From contig VZSE01002064.1 in the NCBI GenBank assembly GCA_013398275.1, forward strand, positions 1,038,951-1,102,950: DNA of 64,000 nt, given 5' to 3'. Position numbers and translations under genes: made by a program. Under the pieces are notes generated by a model. It was not told the DNA's origin and did no database searches. It saw nothing but the letters and a program-made list of their open reading frames with translations. This document shows positions 48,964 through 62,787 of the stretch, in pieces. Each line of letters opens with the position of its first letter. The first letter of the stretch is position 1. Source of the stretch: Promerops cafer (taxonomy: Eukaryota > Chordata > Aves > Passeriformes > Nectariniidae).

Positions 48964-51439
48964 GCTTTGAAAGAAAGAGTGGTAGTTGTTTGCTTTGGAA
49001 TTTTTTTATTATTGCAATTTGTGTTTGCTTCATTTTGTTGCTTTGTTTTATTTTTTTTCTGGTGACACTGTGACAGAACAGCATTGCACAAAACCTTCTC
49101 ATCTATAGCATGGCTTTAGCTTCTCCAGGGACCCTGCTCAGATTGCTGTTGATTTGCCATCCTTGCCAGTTCCTCAGCAGGAAATAAAACAGGGAGTTGC
49201 TGCCTTGATCCAAATGGACTCACACAGCATTTCAACAGGGAAACAGAGCTGAAGAGGAATGTTTAGACTGATAAGCGTTTAGAAAATATTTCTGGGAGTG
49301 CACTTTTTGAACTGGTGAGCAGAGACAGTCTGTCTGTGTCGGGCACTTCTCCTCCTCCTTATCATGGAATTTACTATGAAAAAGAAAGCTACCACCACCT
49401 CCTTGAGCACGGAAAGAACCTTTCAAAATGCTGTTCCTCAGCAGCTGATACTCTGGAGTCATGCTGGAGGTAGTAAATGAATAAAGCCATTTAAAAAAAA
49501 AAAAAGTGAATAAAGCTATAGCATCTCAGCTATGTTGGAGAATCAATCATAGGCTTGAGCTCATTTGTTCCACTAGAGTGTAGTCTTATAAGAAGAGAAC
49601 GGCTTGTTCCAGAAAAAAGTGTGAATAATGTGATAAAACAAAATGAACTGCAGAATATATTCTAGCCAGCAGCCAAGAAATTATTCACAGTGACAGATAT
49701 TACAGGTAGAGTACATTTTCTGTCTAGAATACCACCTTCTACTTTCTCTTAGCATATGCATTATGGTTGCTGTTTTCCTACCTGCTCTATAGAAGTGCAC
49801 CCAGCTGTATACATGTGATTGTGATGCACTTTCTTCTTGTATATCATGCAAAGAAATCATTATCGAGTTAGAGCAACTGCCCTTGCTTGTACAATTATCC
49901 AAAAATTTTTAGCTGTTTTGAAAATTTAAATATTTTGTGTTGAAATACAAGCAGGGTTTCTCTTCTGTTTCTACCTTGAACTGATGCACATACATGCACA
50001 TTTATGTCTAAAGAAAAATGAATAGATCCTTGGACCAAAAGAGTAGATTTGCTATAGTCTGAAGTGATAATTGTATGGGCCACAGTTTTGCTTTAGCTGA
50101 GATAAGAAACTCATGGATTTTTGCCTCATTACTTGAGGTTCTTTCCACTGTATCCCTGTATTTAGTACATATTATAAAATAGATCTAGATAAATACATCC
50201 CTGTATTTCTTTATCCTCATCTTACATGTTCTTAAACTCATCCTCACAGAGCTGTATAAAGTAGTCATGCTGATGTAAAATGAGTTTTGTTATTGCAGCC
50301 TTTGCTACAAACTCGTGGGTATTGCTGTGTGCAAAACTTGCCTAAATTAGGTTGCATCAAATATTAGCAGTGCAGCCCACAACAATAGGCCAAAAACTTA
50401 CCTGGAAGGAGGAGGGACAAGAAGGATTTTGAAAGGAAAAAGTAGCCTGGAAATGGACAGACTTAGGGGAAGAAGTTAAAGGCAGAGGGGAAAAGATAAA
50501 CAGTGGTAACACACATCATTCTTCAGCCAATGAATGATGTGTTTGAAAAATGTTATGTTCTTTCTGCTTCCTTTTCTTATTGTATTTACAACCTGGAACT
50601 TCATTCATATGATTATTTGACATGTGGTAGGTATTTTACTGTTGACACCGATACCTTCAGGCTTTTTTCCTAGTGAGATTTTTTTTTATTCATCCTATGG
50701 AACATATTTATTACACACAAACAGCTGCTAATCTTTTATGAAAATAAATTTGAAGCTATATATGAAAACTAGAGCGTTTGTCTAAACTTACATGAATTGA
50801 ACTGATTACAAGAGTCTGTTAGAGAAAACATTAAACACTGCAAATAGATTTTTATAATTTTTTTTTTTAACTCAGGGACGAGATTAGTACTAGCACCACC
50901 AGCCAGTGATCTGGTTTGAATGAGTGCATATTTATAGGTCAATTCTTTGCTTTTGACCCAATTGCACCATGGTGGCAAAATCTTTCAGGATGCTGGGAAA
51001 ATGGATTTATACCTGTAGTAATTGGACAAAAGCACTGTTACATTGATTACACATCTGCAATTTGCCTTTCACTCTTGTAAGTGAACTAGCAGACACTGGT
51101 TTCATGTTTCACTCCACAAAATGTTTTGTTTGGGTCTGTTTTCCTTTGAGAGCCTGACTGGGGAAGAATGAGGTCACGCATTTTGAAAGTACATCACTGT
51201 GTGAGGATTTTCTTTATGCATAACTTCTTTCTGAGTCAGAAGCTTATTCTGGCATGAGTAGCTTCTTATGCCATGTCCTATAAACTGTGTCAACTGAGGA
51301 CATACCTATGAGTAGAGGAAAACAAAGAGTGTGGTAACAAAGGACCGCAGCAGGTTTAGCTTAGGGTATGGATAAGCCTCTGCTTAACCTCTGACGCCTA
51401 CCAAAACCAAGCCAGTGCCTTAAACTCATCGATGCTCTA

Positions 51440-51720
51440 TGTAAAATGAGGATGTCTGTGAAAATCAGGTTCTTCATGGTAACCAAAGGACAGCCAATGT
51501 GTGCCATTGACTTCCTAGCAGCAGTGCCATCCGCAGGGCCATCGCACCAGCCCCGTGCTCGCGATCGCACAGAGCTGCATGGGAGTTCGCTTCCAAATGG
51601 CAAGGTAGCTGACATATTGTGTCTCAATTTAAGCCCTATTACCATTCATTAGACATGCTCCCAGTTAATTATTTAAAGAAATAAATGTAAATAACAAGTT
51701 TTAATTATACCCTCGAGGCC
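51440..51720. other. Candidate regulatory block with CpG cluster
   Basis: Inside AT-rich, CpG-poor DNA, seven CpG sites fall between 51532 and 51589. They include GCGATCGC (51561-51568) overlapping TCGCGA (51559-51564). The flanks hold GGTAACC near 51478 and ATTCATTAGA and AATTATTT downstream. Methylated CpGs decay quickly in vertebrate DNA, so such a cluster suggests either constraint, an unmethylated element or chance. Both strands also stay open here for 60-90 codons without family motifs. Confidence 0.3.
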
Positions 51721-53013
51721 ATTGATGTGTACAATGTTGGCATTTCATGTTAGAGAGGGCTGCCTGAAAATAGAATAAGGAGCAGTATAATGCAAGGAAG
51801 AGGTTTTGGGAAATATTATTGCTAACATAATATTTTATAATAGTAATTTCATCATTTATAAGTCTTAATACTGAAATAATGTTCTACTGAGAATCTGTTA
51901 TGAAAAGCATTTAGGTGATTTCTTGGCTGTTACATTTCCCTGTGCATTTGAAAGGTTTATTTTATTAAAAATGGTTTTCAACTGGCTATAACATCACATG
52001 GTGTTTTGGGGTGGTCTTTGTACATGTTCACTTGTGGGTTTGTGTCCTGTCACTTTTGAACACTGACAACTTTCAAGAGAAATGTTATAATGGTCTGCAC
52101 CTCATCAGTGTCATTTCTTCTTGCTGTCTGGACTGTGATTTCACTGTATTCCCCAAGAAAGTTGTTGTTTGTTTGGTTTTTTTTTAACTCTTAGACAAAA
52201 ATTTCTGTTTGTCTCACTGCATAGGCAAATAAAGTGGGTTTTCTATGGCAAATCAGCTTGGATTCTTATCCAGATACCTTATTTTCTGTCATGAAATGTC
52301 TGAACAAAAAAAATCCTAAAGGAGAGCAACATTAGATGTGCATTTTGGGTCAATTTGTCTCTCTTAAGATTCTGTACTATGTGATGTGCATCGGATTTCA
52401 TTCCTTTTTCCTACAAAAGTGATCTTCTCTGTAGGGATGACCAGTTGTATACTTTCAGATTCTTCTCAATAATCATTTTCTGTGAAATTACATTTAGGCC
52501 TGTTCTGAGTAATAGCCAAGGCAAGCTTTTCTTGGATGCAAAATTTTGTACCATGGAAGGATAAAACTCGACACGTAGATCTAACTCAAGACCAAAGGAG
52601 TGGTCTGGGGTTTGCTCCAAAACTTCTCCTGGTGGTACCTGCTACAATCAAGCCCCCAACCTGTTGTTCCTTCCCAGTATTCTTAGGCCATGCTGCCAGT
52701 TGTGTTGTCTGTGGCTGCCTAAACACCAAGGCTCCAGCCAGGCAGTCTTCTGCTCTAGGCAGTGTCCAGCCAGTTTGCACTTGACAACAGTTTTTTAGAA
52801 GTCAGGAGACAGATATTCACCACTGACTTCTTCATACAGAGAATCCCTGGTAGTACTGGGCAGTTGTACTGCCTGTACCCAGAAATCACTGGCATTGAAA
52901 CTTTCTGTTTGTGGAAGCTTCTGCTCCTGCCTTCAAGCAGAAGTAAAAGAAAGGAAAAATTCATGTCTGTTCCTAGGGGACACGTTGATGAGAGGGACCG
53001 GCAGAAAGGAGTG

Positions 53014-53088
53014 TGGGGAAAGAGGAACAGGGGGAGAAGAAAGAGGTGAAAGAAGGAAAGAAAGAGAAGGAAAGGAAAGAAAAGAAAG
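53014..53088 (+). repeat. Purine-rich (GGAAAG)n-like tract
   Basis: About 75 bp are nearly all A and G, with an unbroken 41-nt purine run at 53048-53088 made of GAAA/GGAAA units. Such tracts can form triplex (H-DNA) structures. On the minus strand it reads as a long pyrimidine tract. Confidence 0.9.
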
Positions 53089-53637
53089 TTTTTTTATGTG
53101 CTTGAGGTGGCTGTTCATAGTGACTTGGAGCTTGTGCATCCTCTCCTGGTGGAACACACAGACCTGCAGCAATATCTCATCAGAATGCTTTGTACACTGG
53201 GCTGTCTACCTTCTAGCTCATGATAACCCAAAAGCTGGGCAGAGTGCAGTTCAAATCAGAGTGCATTTTGTGGAGCTGCCTGGCTTGTGCTGAATATCGT
53301 CCCTGATGCTTCCAAGCTCTTGGGGATAAATATGAGGTGTCACATCCCCTGCTGATCCTGCTAGCAGCAGCTTCTCTTTTCCCAGTGCTGCCAGGCTCCC
53401 CGCACAACCTGCCTCCTTCCCCACCTCCTCTTCAGCCTTGTTTTTACATTCAGACCTGGCAAAAAGCTCGGGAGGGGTTTCAAGACTGTCCTCTGTGATT
53501 TTGTGGGGGTGTAGCATCTTTTGGTTCTTAGGGTGAACATGAAGGCACCCTTCTCCCAGTTACTGCAGATAATGCATCCTTTATCTGCTGCAGTTATCTG
53601 TGTCATATCACAGGCTGTCTTGGCTTCCTTGAGAGGG

Positions 53638-53766
53638 AAAAAAATTTTAAAAGACCAAACAAACAAACAAAAAAAAAACCCCAAACAAAAACACAACAAA
53701 CAAACAACAAAACAAAAAACCAACCAAACCAAACAAAAAAAAAAAAAGACAACCAAAAAAAACCCC
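53638..53766 (+). repeat. CAAA-rich low-complexity tract
   Basis: About 130 bp consist almost only of A and C, in CAAA, CAACAA and CCAAA units with A7-A13 runs. It is low-complexity DNA, and the open frames across it are artefacts of composition. Confidence 0.95.
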
Positions 53767-56700
53767 TGTTAATTCAAAGCACAATGTGACTTTCCTGTGC
53801 ACAGGACCACAGTGATGCCCTGCTTCTGCAAAAAAGTAGACATGAACTTTTCCTCTTGCATTTTGTGATCAGGGTAATACCCTGATAAATTGTAGGCTGA
53901 GATGTATGTGTCTGAACTACATGGAAGCCCATTTTTCTAGTCGACTGCTCAGATTTTATATTGTCCTGTGATCTTTCCATGAAAAATAATCACAGGTCAA
54001 CTTGTCTGACTCTTGACTGTGTTATTGTTTGTCCTATATTCAGTAATAATATAAGGAAATTCCAAGTAATTTTATCTTGTATTTGTAAGGAAAAGAATGT
54101 GGGGGCTGCTCTAGAAATTTGAAGCATTATATAAACTGCTTCAGGCTTTTAAATACATTCCTTTTCCTGCCCTAAAACACCCTAAAATTAACAATTTGAG
54201 GAGGAGGCTATTAAGATCTGCCCCCATCACTACTTCTGCTGATTGTGTCTGCATTAAGGTTGAGATTAAAATTATTTAGTTTTTAAATCTATTTTAAAAC
54301 ATGCACAAATGAACTTATGAGAAAATGTTGCCCTAAGCATAATTTTATGACCCATACGTTTTGAATATTTAAAGCAGTACTAATAAAAATAAAGCAGTGA
54401 ATATTCTCAGGGGTTTAATTTTGCTGGTGTGTGTTGATCTGATGGTTTGTGAGTTTTACTACATTTCATTAGGGAAATTTTACCAGAGAAATGGAGTTGA
54501 ATATACAAAATAGTTTATCCTAAATTGGCAGCATGAATACTCAGTAGAGCTTGTTTACACGTACTGATTCACTTGAACACTTACTTTATGAAGGAACATT
54601 TTGAAAATAATTTTATTTCATGCAGCACTTAAGCAAGAAAGGTAGAAAAAGACTTGCTGAAACAATCTACTTTTGGATGGGAGTCTTTCAGATCCTTAGA
54701 AATGTTCTATACATTTCTTTGTGTTGAACATTATTTTCCTATCCATAAGTAGAGCTTGAGATAAGTTCAATAAACCCATTTTCAGATAACTGCACTGAAT
54801 TCTTATTGATATCAAAGTTTGAAATTAAATAAATTCCATGAAGTCAACAGCATTGAAATTTTACTAGATCTGAACGTCAAAGGAGAAAATTCTTCCAAGA
54901 TTAAAAACATTGGAGGCAAGCACAGTCTTTCCTGCAAAGCTTGAAAGTTTGACTAGACACACCTCTCCGAAACTAAACTCCCTCAGTATTACCTAACTTT
55001 CTGTTTATAATGCTGTAATAGTAATTAGCTAGAGGAACAGCTCACACATACATGCTTAACATGCTTAAAGACAAATAACAGATAAAGTGTTTTTAAAATA
55101 AAATTGTCATAGTGCTGAAAACAGTAAGGAGAAAAGTGCTTTTCCTTTCAAAATCAATTTGCATTGTCCCTGGATTTGTAATTTATGGTGGGGTTTTTTT
55201 GTTGTTTGTGTGTTTGGTTTTTTTCCCACTTTATTTGGAGCTGCTTTTAATGTTTACTGAATGCTCTTTCCCCCAACCCTCACTCTTAAAATTCAGCAGC
55301 AAGTTTGATTAGTGTTTACTCTCCCCTGGAGAATGCTTGCTTCATATTTCCTTTTTAAGATAATGGAGGAACTCTTTGAAGTGAAGCATGTCATTGGAAT
55401 TAAGTATTCTATGGGGCGAAAGAATGATTTCAGCCAGTGAGAGGTGAAAAGGAAAAGATATGGTTCTTTTTATTCCAACAATACATTTTTTTCCTTGATA
55501 TTTCTAGTCTTTTTTTCTTGGTATTTGAAGCCTCACTACAAACACGTATTGGAGAAAAAAACATTTCTATGTTCACACAAGACTTCTCTTGATTCCAAAG
55601 AGATTCGGAGAGACGTTTAAACTCCGGACATTTCAGGGCTGACTTAGCTTTAATACTTGTGTCACATTTCTCTACCTCTTCTATAGTATTGGCTGGTATT
55701 TAAATGGTGCTGTTAGAGGGTGCTATGCACTGCACTCCTGCAGTCATGTTTTACAAGTTTAATGAGGACCAGGCAGGATATATTTCTAATGTGGCCCGTT
55801 GTATTGAATGGAAGCTTCAATTTCTCTCTCAGTCCCAACATGAGATAAGTTTACAACGTGCTGAGACTAAGCAGTGCTTGCTGGGGTTGGACCCGCTCCT
55901 CACAGTGCTCAAGTGAGCTACAAAGCAATCCCAGTTTGTCATCTGTTACAATCTTTTCTTATTCTTTTTTTAGAGCTTAGTTGCATTGCATTTATAGTAT
56001 TATGGAGCTAGTAAAGAAAGACATTTCCTGTTTATTGTGTGATAAAGGGATTTGACAAGTAAGAATAAAAGAGCATTTAGGTAAAAAAAATTGGATTCAA
56101 ATAAACAGAAGAACAGCATTCAGAATTATTTAAAGAAGTATAATTTGTACAAGTATACCTTAGATTATAATACCAGTTACCAGTGAAGAAAGTATTGTCT
56201 CTACATGTCTCTCTACACATATGATGACAGACTATGACAACTACTTCTGAAGTTGCATTTATAAAGTAAATAAATGTAACCAAAAAAAAAGAAAGTATTG
56301 AGTATACCAGCTTGTGTACAAGATGAAATTTGGACATTTCGACCTCCATACTCTTCTAGTTCATTTTTTCTTGAAATTTATTTTTCATATTTGAAAGTTT
56401 TGACCAGCATAAAGCACACATCACTGATGATCTGAAAAGGAGAGGGTGATCTTTCTGATGTGATGTCATTTCCACTTTAAAAAGTGTGAAAGTTGCAGCT
56501 TTGGACCGGACAAGGTAAAAGCAGTTGTGCTGAACCTGGCCAAATGCAGTGTGTCTTTTAGCAGAAGCAGAAGCAACAGGCTGAAGCACTGTTGGAAGTA
56601 TGGTGGGGTATTTCTCCAAACAGAATAATAATCCATTTTTTTTTTGTTAGGAGGGGAACTCATTTCCATAAAATGAAACTAGAAACACCCAATATCTCAG

Positions 56701-57140
56701 TGATCTAATATTTGTTTTTATCCCTGAATGACTTTAAACTTTTAAATCCTAATGTTATTGCCAGGGAAAAAAAACATTTTCTGTGAGACATGAAAACATC
56801 TTCAATTGTTCTTATTCTCTGCACTTCTTTTACTGGACACTTTTTAACAAGGAAAGCTTATCCACACAGGAAAACAGTCAGCAATAACAAAGACATATGA
56901 TATGATTGTTGGAAGTGCTAACACGTCCCTAAAAGAGTCACCCGCTATTTATGATGCTAAAGTCTACATCCTTGTATTTGCTCCAGATGTAAGGGAAGCA
57001 CTAAAGAAGAAGGAACCTATTAGCAAGTACAAAGGCTATGAGGAAAGGTGTCTATGTCTGTGAGCAGCTACCTCTCTTCATGGCTGGTCTTTCTGAAAGT
57101 ACCTGGAATTCATATCATTCATAGATATTGGTCCGACAGT

Positions 57141-57182
57141 GTTTCTAAAGTCGATTTTCTGCACAGAACTGACTTTAGAAAC
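57141..57182. repeat. Perfect 12-bp inverted repeat, 18-nt spacer
   Basis: GTTTCTAAAGTC (57141-57152) is the exact reverse complement of GACTTTAGAAAC (57171-57182). The 18-nt spacer does not pair further. The stem is too short for a microRNA precursor. Its role is unknown. Confidence 0.8.
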
Positions 57183-59647
57183 TCAACTGATCAGTCTGCA
57201 TTAACCCTGAAACATCCACCTAGGTGTAGGGTTTGACTCACCTTGTAGCAAGTGATGGAAGCAGGGAGAGAGTGTATAACCAATGTGCAAAGAAGGGCTG
57301 CTAATAGCAGCAAGTACAGTCTGAAGTCCATCAGTCTGTTCCAAAATGGGCATAAAGTCACGGTTTTCATTTTGAGTGTGCTTCTAGTGAGAAAAAAAAA
57401 AGTTGTTTTCCCCCAAATTTTCATATTGAACTGAAAGCTGTGATTGTTGATGTAGCATCCACAGTGCATCAGGCACTTTCAGATGCAGTGCCCTGAAATT
57501 TTCATGAGGGCACCACCATTATGAAGTCCAACTGTATTAACATTGCCATTGAAACAATGCTTCTTTATAAGCAATAGCTATGGGAATTTAAGTGAAGCAA
57601 TAATTTTTCCTTAGGTTTTGAGCTGTGGAAATAGTGACTGTCAATATTCTTTGGAGTGTTTCCCCCTGCTAACAGCAGTGGGAGCTGGGTTAAGAGTGCA
57701 TTGGACTTCCCAGGTCTCTCTTAAAATCACACCTTGCTTGGCTGTGATGTTGCTCATCTTTCAACTTCGTCTTTGGGGGAGTGTTACAAATAAGTTCTTC
57801 AGTCTAATACTGATGGGATGACCTGTTTGTGCCCTCTTAAGAATGGGCAAATTTAAGGCAGGTGCATTTTCTTTCTTGGTAGTACATTAAAAGAAACAGT
57901 CTTAAAGCTCTGAATTCAAGAAGTTTCTGTGGCTTCTCAGAAGACAGTGGGAGCAAGCTGGTGCTACTCTCATTCAGCTGTTGACTTAGTGGAAAGTTTA
58001 GGTCTTCACTCTACTTTAAGGGAGACAGTGCTGTTTTCTTAAAAAAAATGTAGCGTGTTGTCCTGGTTTTAGCTATTTGCATTATTCTATATTTAGTTTT
58101 TGAAGGGAAAATCTTCCTATAAACCATTGTTATAGAGGACATGACTAAATTGCACGGGTTTTTTTTTTAATTTTGTAGCCAATCCCTGGAAAAGTTGTAT
58201 AATACCAGTAAACAATTAGTCACCTATTCTTCCTAGTAAGATGGATGAAGATGGCCGTAGTACTTGAGATAAAAAGAATATGGTTGAAAGAATAAACATT
58301 AATTTTTAGATGATTGGTTGTATTTATTTTGATGGGGTTTTGGTCTGTCCTTGTTATAACTAGTTAGCACAAGACACTGTTTAAAGTGAGAATTGCTCTT
58401 TTTTGTTTTCTTTAGCTAAAATAATATTGTGTTCCATTATGCTGTATCCTCTTTATAGGAAGCAGAATTGTGCTGCCCATTTCAGATATTAGAAATGTTC
58501 TGAACCCTCATTTTGGAACCCAGCCAGCCACAGACATAGTAGAAATTTGTCTGGTAACCATTCAAATTTCAACTTCAGTTTTGTGCTTTGCTTTATATTC
58601 TTGGGCAACAGCAAGGCCTTTGCTTTCTTTCTGAGCAAATATGGGGTTTCTGCCTGCTGCCCCATCAGGAGGTTTGGAGAAAGCCTAAGTGCCAGAAGTA
58701 ATGAGATAGGGGAGTGGAGAACACAGTTGTGATGGTGATGATGACTTGAATGTCATCTTCCATCTGAGAACCAGGGAATTTGACTGTGTCAAAGACCAGA
58801 GTATAAATTTAGTGAACAATGGCTGCAGAACTGTGAACCAAAACAGACATATATCTTGTAAAATATTCAGAGGTTTATGTAAACACTTCTGTATATTCTA
58901 CTTGTAAAATATATTTTATGGCCAAAAGCATTAAGCAAGAGGGGCCATTTTTTCCTAAATAAAAATGGAGCACTAGGTCAATTTAGAGAATAAAACTATT
59001 GCACACTGCTGCAAATACAGTGAAGTTCTCAGTGATGTTATTTATGGTATACATCATTCAGGTTACTAGACATTAACAACTTCTATTTCCTTGTTTGGAA
59101 GAGCATTCTCAATTCTAATTTTACTATTCTGTCTCTGTTTAGCACTTCTAATTAATGTAGCCATTGTCATAAAGGAATGATCAAAATTTATTTTTCTGCT
59201 CAATAGTGAACTTACTGGTTGGTGTAATGTGTATGTTTGTGTACAAGAGTATAGCCCTCCCCTGTTCCTGTCTTTCTCTCAAACAAAATATAAAATATGG
59301 CTGAGTTTGTTGTAAACACACTCAAGAAAATAAGAGGGACCTGAGAGAGGTTTTGGTGGAACATTCAGCAGCAGAAGTATCCAATAAAGTTAACTACTAT
59401 AAAGCTATAGAATTGAACAGTAATTCCTTGTCATTATAACTAGCTGATGTACTGAATTCACAGCATGAATTGGCATGCACATTTTTTTTCCTTCAACACC
59501 ATCTTTTACTACTGATCACTGAGGTCTCAGCCTGTAGGAGAGGCCTTTTCTCCCCCTTTCCTCTCTGCTTTATACAAAGGAGATGCTAATAAATACAATA
59601 AAGGAATCTCTCAAAGACTTTCTTGCTGCCATTTAGCACCTCACTTT

Positions 59648-60487
59648 TCAGAAGTGCATAGAGAACTGCACAGGGAAGTGAGTGTTTTGGTTTTTTTGTT
59701 GTTTTTTTTTTTTTTTCTTCTTTAGCCTATCCTTTAAGGCTGCCCTTAAAAAGGAGCTGATGGCAATGGCAGCCTTCCTGATGAAATCTTCATTAGGGAA
59801 TGGGTTGAGGCCATCCATCATTTCAGGAATAACTGAAATGGTGTCTGGCAGCAACGGCTCTGGCACTCTAGAGCTGGACTAAAACTGCAGCCTCAGGGAA
59901 AAATGTACTCTCATCCTTTTTACCCAACAGCTCCCCCAGCCCCCCAGTTTCCACATAGCTCCATCAAGCAGCCAGTTCACACAGAGGGGAGTGGATGCTT
60001 TATATATAGTTGTACATCAACTCTCACAGGGCTCTTAAGCATTTAACTTATTTTTTTCTTTGGGAAGATAGGAAAGAAAATCTCCAGATGATTTGAGGTT
60101 TTTTTTTTCTGAAATGGGTGCATTGCAGACCTCTCCTGTGCCTGCCTGGGAAACAAGTAACCACCCAAGCAATCCTCCTGCTCGTGCAATGGTCATCTCT
60201 TGATAACCAAGTCATAAAAGGATCATCACCCACTTTTTTTCATTAATGTCTTTCTTTTACAAACAGAATTGTCGGGGGGGATTTTCAAGGCTTTTTATTT
60301 GGGCTATATATGAGATCTTTGTTAAACTCAACTCAACTCCACATTCACTGCCAACTGTCTTAGTGACCCCTGGGGCAGCTCGGTGCACTGTAGCCATGTC
60401 CACAATGTGCAGATGTTCTGCAATGTGGTTGAAGTCACTGCTCATGCATGCTTTGCTGTGTTGCAATGCACAGCAAATCCAGAGCAT
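59648..60487 (-). other. Cluster of three coding-like minus-strand frames (unrecognised)
   Basis: Three minus-strand frames follow one another: 60257-60487 (76 codons, including FNHIAEHLHIVDMATVHRAA), 60048-60233 (61 codons, including DDPFMTWLSRDD) and 59648-59878 (including SVIPEMMDGLNPFPNEDFIR and AIAISSFLRAALKDRLKK). The last frame runs into an A-rich tract (59698-59716 on the plus strand is T-rich) directly after a Lys-rich end. They are in different frames or separated by stops. If related, they would be a decayed gene, retrocopy or element rather than an intact gene. On the plus strand the T-rich run followed by CTTTAG at 59717-59726 also looks like a 3' splice site leading into an open frame to 59880. 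No family is recognised. Confidence 0.18.
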
Positions 60488-62787
60488 TAAGCCATGGATG
60501 TGTCACCCAATGATTTGTGCAAAACAATAATTCCAGCATTTGTTGCATTGGGATTTACATGTGGACGTTTTGACTGTTTGTAAAGAACATATAGAGTATG
60601 ATGTTGAGTTTACCAAATATGTGCAATAGTTGTAGGCATAGATTTCTCTCCAAAAAAATTCTGGATAAAAATTGTTGGAGTTCGCACAGGAGAATAGTTT
60701 CATAAGGCGTGGATAGAAAACCTAGTGTGGATGTTGATATTGTATAATGAGTACTATTTAAAAAAAAAAAGTTTAATTTTTTTATTAATATTTTCATCAA
60801 TAACTCAAAAAACTCCTGTCTTTCAAGACTAAATACTTGCTCCAGCACCAAAAAGTTTCTGTAGGTAAAACTGTGCTTCATGGGAAGCATATTCATTTGG
60901 AGTAAACTTTTTTTTTTTTCTGAGAAAGAAGTCACTTGCTGTCATGAATTTTTATACATTTTCTAAAATTACTTTCAGTTGCAGATAGCACATTTTCCAC
61001 AGCTTAACATATTTGTGGAAACATTTAAGGTGTTTTCCTCAAAATTAATAACAATTAAAAATGACAAATTAATATTCCATACCACTGGAGTTTATTATGT
61101 AGCCCTCAGGAAGGGAAGACACACTCCAGCTTTGCCTGAATCCCTGTGAAATTAAACCTCTTTCATTGGACGTAGCAATTACTTTAATTATAGCACTGGA
61201 AATTTGGATAGAAGCTGGTCTGCAGGGCTCTGTCTCACACCCAGCAGTATGCTAACTTCAGCTTCAGCTGAGATACAGCCAGAGAGAAACTCGGCAGCTA
61301 TAAAGTGACCTTCCTAATGATAATTCTTGTCCTCTGAGAGAAAAGAACTGGGTGGAGGAAGGAGGGAAAGCAAGGAAGACTGGGAAATGCTACTCCATGT
61401 CTAGCTTAGAAGTAAAGAGGAGGATTTTGCCTGGTGCTGAGCTATCCCTGCACTTTTCCTTTCTCAGTGGTCAGACAGATGTCCTTTGCTTCTCCTTCAG
61501 CTTGCCTTGCTTCAGGCTGGAGAGGTGGCAAGGAGAGCTGCATAAAGAGGAATGAAAGAGTGCCTTTGCAAAATGGTAATGGTGCCATTGGCATTGCATT
61601 CAGCTGCCCCCTGTTTCACCATGGTGTAGGTTTCTCTTTCCTTTTCATTTTGACTGGAAAAGGAGGAAAGTGAAGTCTGACTGGTCACTGTCCATCTCTG
61701 CCACTCATCCCTACCTTTCCCAAGCATTAAAATAGAAAGTGAGGGTATCAGTAACTGGATACCATGTAGTCATCAGAAATGTATCAGTCTGGTATTCATA
61801 ATTAAATTTTTAAGTAAATTGACTTTTTCTCTTTTTTTTTTTTTTAATTGTAGAAAGACAGATCTAAAAGCTTTGCTTTTTCTATGTGTTCAAGCCTAAA
61901 TGGGGATGTATTTTTATTTTATTTTTTTTTAATTATTAGCTTTTCCTGGGAAGAAGGCGTGGACATTCACTGTGATTTCTGATGAATGCATTACAGCCAC
62001 TCTGCTTGTCTCTGAAAGCAAGGTCCTAATTTTTCTGAGATGTAGGCTTCAGAGATCCTTTAGAAATGCAGAGCAGGTGGGAGCTGCACAGCGTGTTGTC
62101 ACCTAGTGAGATGCCAATTTCCCCCACCACACGGAGTCCCTCCTTGCACTTCAGGGAGGGGAAGAAATAATGCTTGTTCCTGCAGCAAAATACAGGTGTA
62201 ATTCCTGTAGTAGAAAATTAGACTGGCAGACTGGTGTGATGGACCCTACTTGAAGTCTCTGGGATTTTATGTGGTGTTCCTGTGTTATAAGGAATCCAGA
62301 AAACGGGATATTTGAGGGTGAATTGCTGTCGTTACTGTTGGCTTCCCGAAGCAGCAGCAGGTGTGTTAGTGTGGACTCTGCCTTCTTCCCCATCATCTGC
62401 TGTCCTTTTTATCTGGCTGGTCAGTGGTGGTGAGCCATGGATGTGCCCAGGACCTGGAAGCACGGGTGCCAGGCTGCCAGGTTGTAGTGACAGCATGATT
62501 ATGAGCATGGGCCGCTGTGACAAGTGGCATCACTTCTGCAGTTTCTGCCACTCAATGTCAGGAATAAAATTACATGAAGACCATAGTATGATTGAAATTG
62601 TCAGGAACATTTAAATTACAGAATCACTGTGCTCCCAGGCTGTAAAATTAAATGTTACTGCTCACTGAAGTAATTGAGTTGAAATGGCTCACAAGAAAGC
62701 ACTCCAGTAATTGTCTTTTGAATAAAGTGTTGTCTGTGCTCAAGCTTCCCACTCTCTGAATGGGGAAGTCAGCCAAGTGCTTCCAGG

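Larger units (their letters stand above)
46721..53013. other. Stretch without recognised gene
   Basis: No gene was identified. The stretch contains T-rich repeats, a T27 tract, an (AT)9 array and a CpG cluster, all listed separately. An A13 run lies near 49493-49505, flanked by two copies of GAATAAAGC. Open frames up to about 100 codons show no motifs. Confidence 0.5.

Noticed and set aside
51411..51465. Possible MIR/CORE-SINE fragment (TGTAAAATGAGGATG)
   Set aside because: Only about 15 bp fit the MIR core well. The expected neighbouring blocks are not visible.
53521..53772. Open frames across the A-rich tract
   Set aside because: Low-complexity A/C repeats give Lys/Gln/Asn-rich frames on one strand and Phe/Val/Cys-rich frames on the other by composition alone.
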